DNA of 10,383 nt from an uncultured Collinsella sp. (GTDB taxonomy: Bacteria > Actinomycetota > Coriobacteriia > Coriobacteriales > Coriobacteriaceae). Location: contig CAUAGV010000046.1 of the NCBI GenBank assembly GCA_958428675.1, forward strand, positions 1 through 10,383, written 5' to 3'. Position 1 is the first letter of the stretch; each line of letters begins with the position of its first letter. Positions 1 through 5,939 of this stretch are shown here, one piece after another. The position numbers and the translations under genes were made by a program. The notes under the pieces are model-generated. The model worked only from the letters and a program-made list of their open reading frames with translations, was not told where the DNA came from and made no database searches.

Positions 1-938
1 GTGCCGCGGTAGACCTTCTTGGACGTGCCGGTCAGCACGCCGTTGGCGTCGATCTCGCACTCGGTCTTGCGACCGCGGTGGCGCAGCTCGTAGTTAAAGT
101 CGCGCACCTGCTCGCGGGCGCCCAGGTAATCAGTATCGATGGTGACCTTGGCGGTATCGCCCAGCAGGTCGCCGGCAAGGCCGGTGGCGCTGGCGCCGGC
201 ACCCAGGACGGTGTGTTGCACGTTGACGCGCGCGCCCTCGTCCAGGAACAGGCCGGTGTCGTCGAGCGCGATCCAGCTATCGTCGAGCGTCTGCGTGCAG
301 GTTACGTTGACGGTGGCGTACTCGTGGGCACACACACGCAGCACGGAGCCCACGACACCCTCGCCGGTAACGGGGGAGTCTAGGGCAATATGCAGATTGA
401 GCGTCGACTGGGGACGGGCGACGACGTCGATGGCGGCGATGGCCGCGGCGGCATCGACACCGCTCACGCGCACGGTAACCGTGGCGTGCTTGTATGCGGG
501 CACATCGATGACGATGCGCTTGGTAGTGTGCTCGGCCAAGTAGGCGTAGGCAGCCTCGCCCATGCCAGTTTCGAAGGCCTCAGCGGGGGAGAGCTCCTCC
601 TCCAGCTTGATGGCACCGGCCTGGTAGACGGATGTGGCGGGCACGTCGAGCTCGGTCTCGGGCGTGATGCGGGCGCGGTCGGCGGCATCACCGGGGGCGG
701 AGGCACGGCGCTCGGGGAAGCGCTCGGCCATGGCGTCCATGGCGGTGCCAAACGCGTCGGCAGCGCCGGAAAACTGCTCGTCCAGCCCCTCGACCTCAAT
801 GGTCTCGGCGGGAGCGGCGGCAAGCTCGTCAGAGAGCTCGAGCTTGGTCTGGTTCATTTTCAACCAGCCCCAGGTTGCTGCGGGCATCGCGTTGACCTGC
901 TCGAGCGTGGTAGCAGCGGCGTTGGTTTCCTGTTTCAT
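1..938 (-). CDS. sufD: SufD, Fe-S cluster assembly scaffold subunit (partial, C-terminus beyond left edge)
   Basis: Reading the minus strand from the ATG at 936-938 gives an open frame of 312 full codons that leaves the window at base 1, so the C-terminal part is missing. SufD partners SufB and SufC in the SufBCD complex, which assembles Fe-S clusters in the cytoplasm. The visible end has the SufB/SufD-family beta-helix signature: a stretch like RHRGRKTECEIDANGVL followed by GTSKKVYRGT. The first 130 residues are the alpha-helical, less conserved SufD N-terminal region and are Ala-rich. The start codon overlaps the sufB stop by one base (TAATG), and an AAGGAG ribosome binding site lies inside the sufB end at 949-954, so the two are probably translationally coupled. 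The assignment as SufD rather than a second SufB rests on the lower conservation, the gene order and the short N-terminus. Confidence is high. Confidence 0.93.
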   Translation of the reverse strand, partial: MKQETNAAATTLEQVNAMPAATWGWLKMNQTKLELSDELAAAPAETIEVEGLDEQFSGAADAFGTAMDAMAERFPERRASAPGDAADRARITPETELDVPATSVYQAGAIKLEEELSPAEAFETGMGEAAYAYLAEHTTKRIVIDVPAYKHATVTVRVSGVDAAAAIAAIDVVARPQSTLNLHIALDSPVTGEGVVGSVLRVCAHEYATVNVTCTQTLDDSWIALDDTGLFLDEGARVNVQHTVLGAGASATGLAGDLLGDTAKVTIDTDYLGAREQVRDFNYELRHRGRKTECEIDANGVLTGTSKKVYRG

Positions 939-2350
939 TATCCGATCGCTCCTTCCATCTCGAGCTTGATCAGGTTGTTCATTTCGACGGCGTACTCCAG
1001 CGGCAGCTCCTTGGAGACCGGGTTGGCAAAGCCGTTGACGATCATGGTGCGGGCCTCTTCCTCCGAGATGCCGCGACTCATCAGGTAGAACACCTTGTCG
1101 TCGCCGATGCGGCCGATGGTAGCCTCGTGGCCGATGTCGACGTTCTTGGCGCGGATGTCCATGGCCGGAATAGTGTCGGAGCGGCTCTGGTCGTCGAGCA
1201 TCAGCGACTGGCAGCTCACGGTTGCCTTGGAGCCCTCGGCCTTGGGTGTGGCCACGATGGAGCTGCGGAAGGTCTGGATGCCGCCGCTCTTGGAGATGCC
1301 TTTGGTCTCGACGGTTGCCGAGGTATCGGGCGCGTTGAGCACGACCTTGCAGCCGGTGTCCAGGTTCTGGCCGGCGCCGGCAAAGGTGATGCCGGTAAAG
1401 CTCGACCGGGCGCCGCGGCCGTTGAGCACGCTCATGGGGTAGAGATAACCCACATGGCTGCCGAAGGAGCCACTGATCCACTCGATGTCGCCGTCCTCGT
1501 CCACGCGCGCACGCTTGGTGTTGAGGTTGTACATGTTCTTGGACCAGTTCTCGATGGTCGAGTAGCGCAGGTGTGCACGCTTGCCCACAAAGAGCTCGAC
1601 AGCACCGGCGTGGAGGTTGGCCACGTTGTACTTGGGTGCGGAGCAGCCCTCGATAAAGTGCAGGTCGGCATCGTCCTCGACAATGATGAGCGTGTGCTCA
1701 AACTGGCCGGCGCCCTTGGCGTTAAGGCGGAAGTAGCTCTGCAGCGGGAAGTCCAACTTGGTGCCCTTGGGAACGTAGACAAACGAGCCGCCCGACCACA
1801 CGGCGCCGTGCAGGGCCGCAAACTTGTGGTCGGTGGGCGGGATGAGCGTCATGAATTTCTCGTGGATGAGCGGCTCCCACTGCGGATCGTGCAGGGCTTC
1901 CTCAATACCGGAGTAGACGATGCCCATCTTGGACGCCGTGTCCTGCATGTTGTGGTAGACCAGCTCGGAGTCGTACTGCGCGCCGACGCCCGCCAGGTAG
2001 CTGCGCTCGGCCTCGGGGATGCCCAAGCGCTCAAAGGTGTTCTTGATGTCGTCGGGCACCGACTCCCAGTCGTGCTTTTGGTCGGTGTTGGGCTTGACGT
2101 AGGTGACGATGTTGTCCATGTCCAGGCCCTCGATGGAGGGGCCCCACGTCGGGTCGGGAAAACGATTGAAGATCTCGAGGGACTTGAGGCGCAGGTCGAG
2201 CATCCACTGCGGCTCGTCCTTTTTGGCGCTGATCTCGCGCACGATGTCGGGCGTGATGCCGGCGTCGAGGCGCTCGAATCCCTCCTCGCCATAGGTGAAG
2301 TCGTAGAGGCTGCGGTCGATGTCCGCGACCTCGGTGCGGTTCTTGGTCAT
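938..2350 (-). CDS. sufB: SufB, Fe-S cluster assembly scaffold
   Basis: The 470-residue protein matches the usual SufB length. SufB is the scaffold subunit of SufBC2D: it receives sulfur from the SufS/SufU (or SufE) desulfurase system and, with SufD, builds nascent Fe-S clusters. The family blocks are clear. They are WSGGSFVYVPKG near residue 185-196, FEHTLIIVEDDADLHFIEGCSAP near 217-239 with conserved Cys236, and the C-terminal VSCQSLMLDD with Cys380 followed by DIGHEA with His408 and Glu409. These correspond by motif to the E. coli SufB cysteines 254 and 405 and the acidic cluster ligand. It starts 12 bases after the sufC stop. The AAAGGGG ribosome binding site overlaps that stop codon, which implies one transcript and coupling. 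No frameshift or missing key residue is seen. Confidence 0.97.
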   Translation of the reverse strand: MTKNRTEVADIDRSLYDFTYGEEGFERLDAGITPDIVREISAKKDEPQWMLDLRLKSLEIFNRFPDPTWGPSIEGLDMDNIVTYVKPNTDQKHDWESVPDDIKNTFERLGIPEAERSYLAGVGAQYDSELVYHNMQDTASKMGIVYSGIEEALHDPQWEPLIHEKFMTLIPPTDHKFAALHGAVWSGGSFVYVPKGTKLDFPLQSYFRLNAKGAGQFEHTLIIVEDDADLHFIEGCSAPKYNVANLHAGAVELFVGKRAHLRYSTIENWSKNMYNLNTKRARVDEDGDIEWISGSFGSHVGYLYPMSVLNGRGARSSFTGITFAGAGQNLDTGCKVVLNAPDTSATVETKGISKSGGIQTFRSSIVATPKAEGSKATVSCQSLMLDDQSRSDTIPAMDIRAKNVDIGHEATIGRIGDDKVFYLMSRGISEEEARTMIVNGFANPVSKELPLEYAVEMNNLIKLEMEGAIG

Positions 2351-2362
2351 TGCGTCGCCCCT

Positions 2363-3163
2363 TTACGCCTGCTGCTCGGCAGCGGCAGACTCGGCCTGGG
2401 CGCGCTGCTCGGCGGCCTCGCGCTCGAAGGTCTCAAAGCCGTTCTTGTCGATCCAGGGGATGAGCGAGGCGTCGTCCTCGCGCACGATGTGGCCCTTGAC
2501 CATAACGTGGACGCGGTCGACATCCAGGTGCTCCAAAATGCGCGTGTTGTGCGTGATGATGAGCATGGAGCCGTCGCAGCTCTTGCGATACGCGTCCATG
2601 CCGTGGCTGACGGTGGACAGGGCGTCGACGTCCAGGCCGGAGTCAGTCTCGTCCAGGATGGCGAGCTTGGGCTGCAGCAGCAAAAGCTGGAGCATCTCGA
2701 CCTTCTTCTTCTCGCCGCCCGAGAAGCCCACGCCCAGCTCACGGTTGAGGTAGGCGGTATCCATGTTGAGCTCGGCCGCGAGCTCCTTGACGCGGCGGCG
2801 GAACTCCTTACCCTTCATCTCCAGGCCGGGGCGGCCGGCGATGCTGGCGCGCAAAAAGCTCGACAGCGGCACGCCGGGGATCTCGACCGGTGCTTGGAAG
2901 CTCAGGAACAGGCCGGCGCGCGAGCGCTTGTCGGTGGTGAGCTCGGTGATGTCCTGGCCGTCAAAGACGATACGGCCGTCGTTGACCGTGTAGACGGGGT
3001 CGCCCATGACCAGGTGGCCGAGGGTGGACTTGCCGGCGCCGTTGGGACCCATCAACACGTGGGTCTCGCCGGCGGCGACGTTGAGGCTGACGTTGTGGAG
3101 GATGGTCTTCTCGTCCACGGAGGCGGTCAGACCTTCGATGGAAAGCAGCGGATTTGCGCTCAT
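2363..3163 (-). CDS. sufC: SufC, ABC-type ATPase of the Suf system
   Basis: This is a 266-residue ABC ATPase without membrane segments, which powers the SufBD scaffold. All motifs are intact: Walker A GPNGAGKST at about 39-47, Q-loop Gln90 in SFQAPVEIPG, signature FSGGEKKK at about 147-154, Walker B LAILDETDSGLD at about 167-178, and switch His205. The ETDSGLD form and the FSGGEKKK signature are typical of SufC. I chose the ATG at 3161-3163 because a GAGAGGGA ribosome binding site lies at 3168-3175. An in-frame ATG at 3191-3193 would add ten residues but has no such site. The C-terminus has an extra charged Ala/Glu/Gln-rich tail of about 20 residues that E. coli SufC (248 residues) lacks. It is the first gene of the operon, transcribed away from the Rrf2 regulator. 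Confidence 0.96.
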   Translation of the reverse strand: MSANPLLSIEGLTASVDEKTILHNVSLNVAAGETHVLMGPNGAGKSTLGHLVMGDPVYTVNDGRIVFDGQDITELTTDKRSRAGLFLSFQAPVEIPGVPLSSFLRASIAGRPGLEMKGKEFRRRVKELAAELNMDTAYLNRELGVGFSGGEKKKVEMLQLLLLQPKLAILDETDSGLDVDALSTVSHGMDAYRKSCDGSMLIITHNTRILEHLDVDRVHVMVKGHIVREDDASLIPWIDKNGFETFEREAAEQRAQAESAAAEQQA

Positions 3164-3227
3164 GCTGTCCCTCTCTGTATATGGTGTACTCATAGGTGTA
3201 CTAAACCCTAGGAATCTTCTCGGAATA

Positions 3228-3255
3228 AAGTTACTATGGGTTCGGCGTTAGTCAA
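3228..3255 (-). promoter_or_regulatory. Candidate suf operon promoter
   Basis: On the minus strand a near-perfect -35 box TTGACT (plus 3250-3255) is followed after 16 bases by TAACTT (3228-3233). A 17-base spacer gives AACTTT instead. The -35 is strong and the -10 weak, so the exact start is uncertain. An inverted repeat, TTAGTC ... GACTAA with inner GGG/CCC (3248-3271), covers the -35 box and could be an additional protein-binding site. The predicted leader to the sufC start is about 55-60 bases. Confidence 0.4.
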
Positions 3256-3292
3256 GGGAAAACCCGACTAATCCACTCGACTTTTCAAATTC

Positions 3293-3323
3293 TGGGACAA
3301 AATAACCTGTTGTGTTTGTCCCA
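3293..3323. promoter_or_regulatory. Putative Rrf2/IscR operator, copy 1 (31 bp)
   Basis: This is a 31-bp element with perfect 9-bp outer arms TGGGACAAA and TTTGTCCCA around a central AACCTG core. It matches copy 2 at 24 of 31 positions, counted by eye. It lies on the sufC side of the divergent intergenic region, about 38 bp upstream of the candidate suf -35 box. Location beside an Rrf2-family gene and dyad symmetry make it a likely binding site for that regulator. The consensus itself is not one I can match to a published motif. Confidence 0.65.
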
Positions 3324-3336
3324 CTTACTTTAAATT

Positions 3337-3367
3337 TGGGACAAACAAACCTGGTTATGTTGTCCCA
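3337..3367. promoter_or_regulatory. Putative Rrf2/IscR operator, copy 2 (31 bp)
   Basis: This is the second 31-bp element, with outer arms TGGGACAA and TTGTCCCA and a central palindrome AACCTGGTT. Its centre is 44 bp from that of copy 1, close to four helical turns, so two dimers could bind the same DNA face. It ends 20 bases before the regulator's start codon and so overlaps or follows that gene's promoter. That placement fits autorepression. Confidence 0.65.
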
Positions 3368-3387
3368 GATGCGATGGGAGGGTAGGT

Positions 3388-3819
3388 ATGCTCATTTCTT
3401 CCAAGGGCCGCTATGCCCTCCGACTGATGATCTATATCGCGGCGCTGGGCGACGCCGAGGGCAAGATTGCCTTGCGCGAGGTTGCCGACCGCGAGCGCAT
3501 TTCGCAGAAGTATCTGGAGCAGCTGGTGCGTCCGCTTATGAAGGCGGACCTGCTTAAGAGCGTGCGTGGCAAGGGCGGCGGCTACATGATGGGCAAGGAC
3601 CCGGCCGAGGTGCGTGCCGGCGACATCTTGCGTGCCGTTGAGGGCAGCACGGCTCCGGTGGCGTGCGATGGCATCGACAACAGCTGCGCCCGCAGTGACT
3701 TGTGTTCCACCGTCAAGTTCTGGCGTGGTCTGGATGACGTGATCGAAAAGTACGTCGACGGCGTGACGTTGGCCGACCTGGCCGCCGTCCCCGAGATTAA
3801 CTTTGACATTAAGCTGTAG
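3388..3819 (+). CDS. Rrf2-family transcriptional regulator, IscR/SufR-like
   Basis: This 143-residue protein has the Rrf2 layout: an N-terminal SSKGRYALRLMIYIA helix (about 4-18), a winged helix-turn-helix with REVADRERISQKYLEQLVRPL (about 30-50), and the wing KSVRGKGGGYMM (about 57-68). Three cysteines at 93, 100 and 106 sit where IscR binds its [2Fe-2S] cluster. The spacing is C-x6-C-x5-C, one residue longer in the first gap than the C-x5-C-x5-C I associate with E. coli IscR. The gene is divergent from sufC and preceded by a purine-rich GGGAGGG ribosome binding site. Together with the twin dyads between the genes this points to Fe-S-responsive control of suf and of itself. I leave out a gene name because IscR, SufR and other Rrf2 members cannot be told apart from sequence alone. 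Confidence 0.92.
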   Translation: MLISSKGRYALRLMIYIAALGDAEGKIALREVADRERISQKYLEQLVRPLMKADLLKSVRGKGGGYMMGKDPAEVRAGDILRAVEGSTAPVACDGIDNSCARSDLCSTVKFWRGLDDVIEKYVDGVTLADLAAVPEINFDIKL

Positions 3820-3872
3820 GTTGAGCGCAATTCCTTAAGATTTCGCGGAGGGTTGTTGCCGTTTACCGAGGG

Positions 3873-3888
3873 GTTGTTGTGCAACAAC
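3873..3888. repeat. Short palindrome GTTGTT-GTGC-AACAAC upstream of the surface protein gene
   Basis: Six-base arms (seven if the loop is two bases) surround the centre. A GAGG-GTTGTTG direct repeat starts 20 bp earlier at 3848. The element sits 70 bases before the start codon at 3959 and could be an operator or part of a weak terminator for the upstream regulator, since a T-rich stretch follows at 3902-3920. The 12-mer TTGTTGTGCAAC recurs at 5803-5814 on the other side of the surface protein gene. Confidence 0.35.
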
Positions 3889-3958
3889 GGGCGAGCTGCA
3901 ATACTTATTTTTATCTTTGCAAACTGCACTTTAACTACACCAATGCAGGGAGGATCTT

Positions 3959-5737
3959 ATGCAGCCCAAGCATTCTGCTATTGTCGCGGGCCTGACGCTG
4001 GCGCTTTCGTTTGGCGCCGTTTCCGTGCCGGCATCCGCCGCTGCCGAGGAGCCCACGCCGGGCGTTGCCTCGGATGCCACCGATATCGATAAGGGTCTCT
4101 ACACCCAGCAGTCCTTCTCGGGCGTGCTGAGGTCGGTCCAGGGCGTTTCGTTTGTTAACGTGACTCCCGAGATGAAGTACTTCACCAAATATGAGAGCCA
4201 TGGCAACTATAACCAGGGCTTTTCGTATGGTGACGGCTACAACGCGCTGGGCTATTACCAGTTCGACCGCCGTTGGTCGCTCATTCCGTTTATGAAGCAG
4301 GTCTACAACTACAGCCCCGAAAAATACAGCATGCTCAAGGATGCGATTGATCGCGGCAGCGAGATTTCCAACGCGAACAATCCCATGTCCGAGAACGGTC
4401 AGCTCACCGAGCTGGGCCGTATCGCGCAGGAGGCTTTCCAGGGTGCTTACAACACCGATCCTGTTGAGTTCTCAGCACTTCAAGATGCCTATGCGTACAA
4501 CTCGTACTATGCGGTGACCGAGGCGTGGCTCAAGAGCGGCCTGGGTATTGATATTTCGGGCCGCGCCGATTGCGTCAAGGGCATGGTGTGGAGCATTACC
4601 AACATGTGCGGCACTGGTGGCTGCAGGGACTTTTTCCGCTGGGCGAATCTTTCCAACGATATGTCCGACCGCGAGTTTGTGATGGCGCTCTCCAATAGCG
4701 TGGTCAACAATGTCGCCACCAAGTTTTCAAGTCAGCCCCAGTATCATGAGGGCTGGAAGAATCGTTATAAAAATGAGCTGAAGGACTGCTTGGTTTTTAT
4801 CGCCGAGGATGAGGCTGCCGCTGCGACGCCCGTGCAGCCTGAGCCTACGCCGGCGCCCTCGCCGACACCTGATTCGAATGACGACTCGAGTGACGATGCC
4901 AACGATGACAGGATGGATGCGCCCTCGACCGATGCTGACGGTAATGGCTCTGCTGGTGGCACTACCAATGACGGCTCTACCTCGAACGGCTCCGATTCGA
5001 ACGGCCCTGCTGCGGGCGATTCGTCTTCAAACTCTGCCGGCAATACGAACAGCGCCGCCTCTGGTTCGACCGACGCTGACTCCTCTAACTCATCCACCGG
5101 CTCGAGCGATTCGTCCGTTGGCATCGGCTCTAACAACGGCTCTGGCTCTGACGCAACCCCTGATTCCGATGCTTCCAAGGACGACTTGAATAAGGCACCG
5201 GACGCTCCCGTTGCTTCGCCGGACAAGAAGCCCTCTTTCTCCGTGCAGCTTGGTTCTACGCTGGGCTCTTCGCTGATGGCTGGCGTCAATAACGGTTCGA
5301 CCCAGAACAAGGACAACTCTGATCAGGCTTCCACGGAAAAGACCGAAGCCTCAAAGGGCGACTCCAAGGACAAGGCTTCCGAGAAGACCGAATCCGATAA
5401 GGGTTCTAGCCCTGAGGAGAAGGACGACAAATTCGCTCAGAAGAAGGACGAGAGCAAGACCGAGGGCGAAAAGAAACAGTCCGAAGACGACGACAAGAGC
5501 GGTGCTGACAACCAAGTCCAGGAGCAAAATGACTCCAAAACGGTGACCACCACGACCACGACGACTACAACTACCAAGTCCTCGGGCGGCAACATGCCCA
5601 AGACGGGCGATCTGATTGTGATGGCGAGCCTTGCCAGCGCGAGCTTGGCCACACTGGGCGCTACGTCTATCGTAAGTGGTAAGCATAAGCTCGATCAGCA
5701 GAAGAAGGCTTCTGGGGAGGACGGCTCGGAGGAGTAG
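3959..5737 (+). CDS. Secreted, sortase-anchored protein with lysozyme/transglycosylase-like domain
   Basis: This is a 592-residue cell-surface protein. Residues 1-28 form a Sec signal peptide (positive start, hydrophobic core, VPASAAA before the likely cut). Residues 65-285 form a folded domain. Within it KYESHGNYNQG (Glu79) and NALGYYQFDRRW (about 95-106) follow the E-S-x-G-N-Y ... G-x-Y-Q-F pattern of lysozyme-fold peptidoglycan hydrolases, so Glu79 would be the catalytic acid. It has four cysteines (205, 217, 222, 277) that may form disulfides. Residues 286-540 are a low-complexity stalk: a Pro-rich hinge, then Ser/Asn/Asp/Gly-rich, then Lys/Glu/Ser-rich, ending in ten threonines (530-539). 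The sorting signal is MPKTGD (546-551), a hydrophobic helix (552-572), then a charged tail of about 20 residues. Met replaces the usual Leu. A GGGAGG ribosome binding site sits at 3948-3953. Surface location is well supported; the enzyme activity is inferred and could instead be a binding domain. Confidence 0.85.
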   Translation: MQPKHSAIVAGLTLALSFGAVSVPASAAAEEPTPGVASDATDIDKGLYTQQSFSGVLRSVQGVSFVNVTPEMKYFTKYESHGNYNQGFSYGDGYNALGYYQFDRRWSLIPFMKQVYNYSPEKYSMLKDAIDRGSEISNANNPMSENGQLTELGRIAQEAFQGAYNTDPVEFSALQDAYAYNSYYAVTEAWLKSGLGIDISGRADCVKGMVWSITNMCGTGGCRDFFRWANLSNDMSDREFVMALSNSVVNNVATKFSSQPQYHEGWKNRYKNELKDCLVFIAEDEAAAATPVQPEPTPAPSPTPDSNDDSSDDANDDRMDAPSTDADGNGSAGGTTNDGSTSNGSDSNGPAAGDSSSNSAGNTNSAASGSTDADSSNSSTGSSDSSVGIGSNNGSGSDATPDSDASKDDLNKAPDAPVASPDKKPSFSVQLGSTLGSSLMAGVNNGSTQNKDNSDQASTEKTEASKGDSKDKASEKTESDKGSSPEEKDDKFAQKKDESKTEGEKKQSEDDDKSGADNQVQEQNDSKTVTTTTTTTTTTKSSGGNMPKTGDLIVMASLASASLATLGATSIVSGKHKLDQQKKASGEDGSEE

Positions 5738-5769
5738 CCTCTCGGTTGCCAGATAACTAAAGAATCGGG

Positions 5770-5806
5770 ACGGGGTCCGGTGCGAATGCGTCGGGCCCCG
5801 TTTTGT
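5770..5806 (+). terminator. Intrinsic terminator after the surface protein gene
   Basis: A ten-pair stem, ACGGGGTCCG (5770-5779) with CGGGCCCCGT (5792-5801) including one G-U pair, encloses a 12-base loop. It is followed by TTTTGTT. It lies 32 bases after the stop codon and should separate this transcript from the next gene. Confidence 0.85.
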
Positions 5807-5899
5807 TGTGCAACGATTAGTTGTGCCCCCTCACACCTCTTGTGACTACCGTTGCCCGATATGTTCGCGCGGCGACATCGGTACATGCGATGCGGTCAT

Positions 5900-5905
5900 T
5901 ACAAT
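5900..5905 (+). promoter_or_regulatory. Candidate -10 box for the AAA-like gene
   Basis: TACAAT matches the -10 consensus at five of six positions and lies 34 bases before the GTG start. No convincing -35 box is found at the right distance, so this is a weak call. The rest of 5738-5939 holds the terminator and no other feature I can support. Confidence 0.3.
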
Positions 5906-5939
5906 TGGCATCGTGCTGCGATTTAGGGGGAACGTTTTG

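Noticed and set aside
78..1088. Plus-strand open frames over sufD
   Set aside because: The minus-strand frame gives a convincing SufD, and these frames mirror its codon bias.
3164..3193. Ten-residue N-terminal extension of SufC from an upstream ATG
   Set aside because: No ribosome binding site precedes it, while a good one precedes the ATG at 3161-3163, which also gives the usual family N-terminus.
1127..3211. A 694-codon open frame on the plus strand across sufB and sufC
   Set aside because: It lies antisense to two clearly identified genes. It is Val/Gly/Asp-rich with no domain motifs and is explained by the GC-rich codon pattern of the genes on the other strand.
4765..5316. 183-codon minus-strand frame under the surface protein stalk
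   Set aside because: It is the complement of Ser/Asp/Gly-rich low-complexity coding sequence. It has no motif of its own.
4860..5575. Repetitive look of the stalk region (Ser/Asn/Asp, Lys/Glu, Thr runs) as a tandem repeat or CRISPR-like array
   Set aside because: The units vary in length and sequence, the frame is continuous and there are no constant repeats with unique spacers. It is low-complexity coding sequence.
5808..5939. N-terminal extension of the AAA-like protein from the ATG at 5808
   Set aside because: The ATG lies next to the terminator T-tract with no ribosome binding site. The 44 added residues match nothing in the family.
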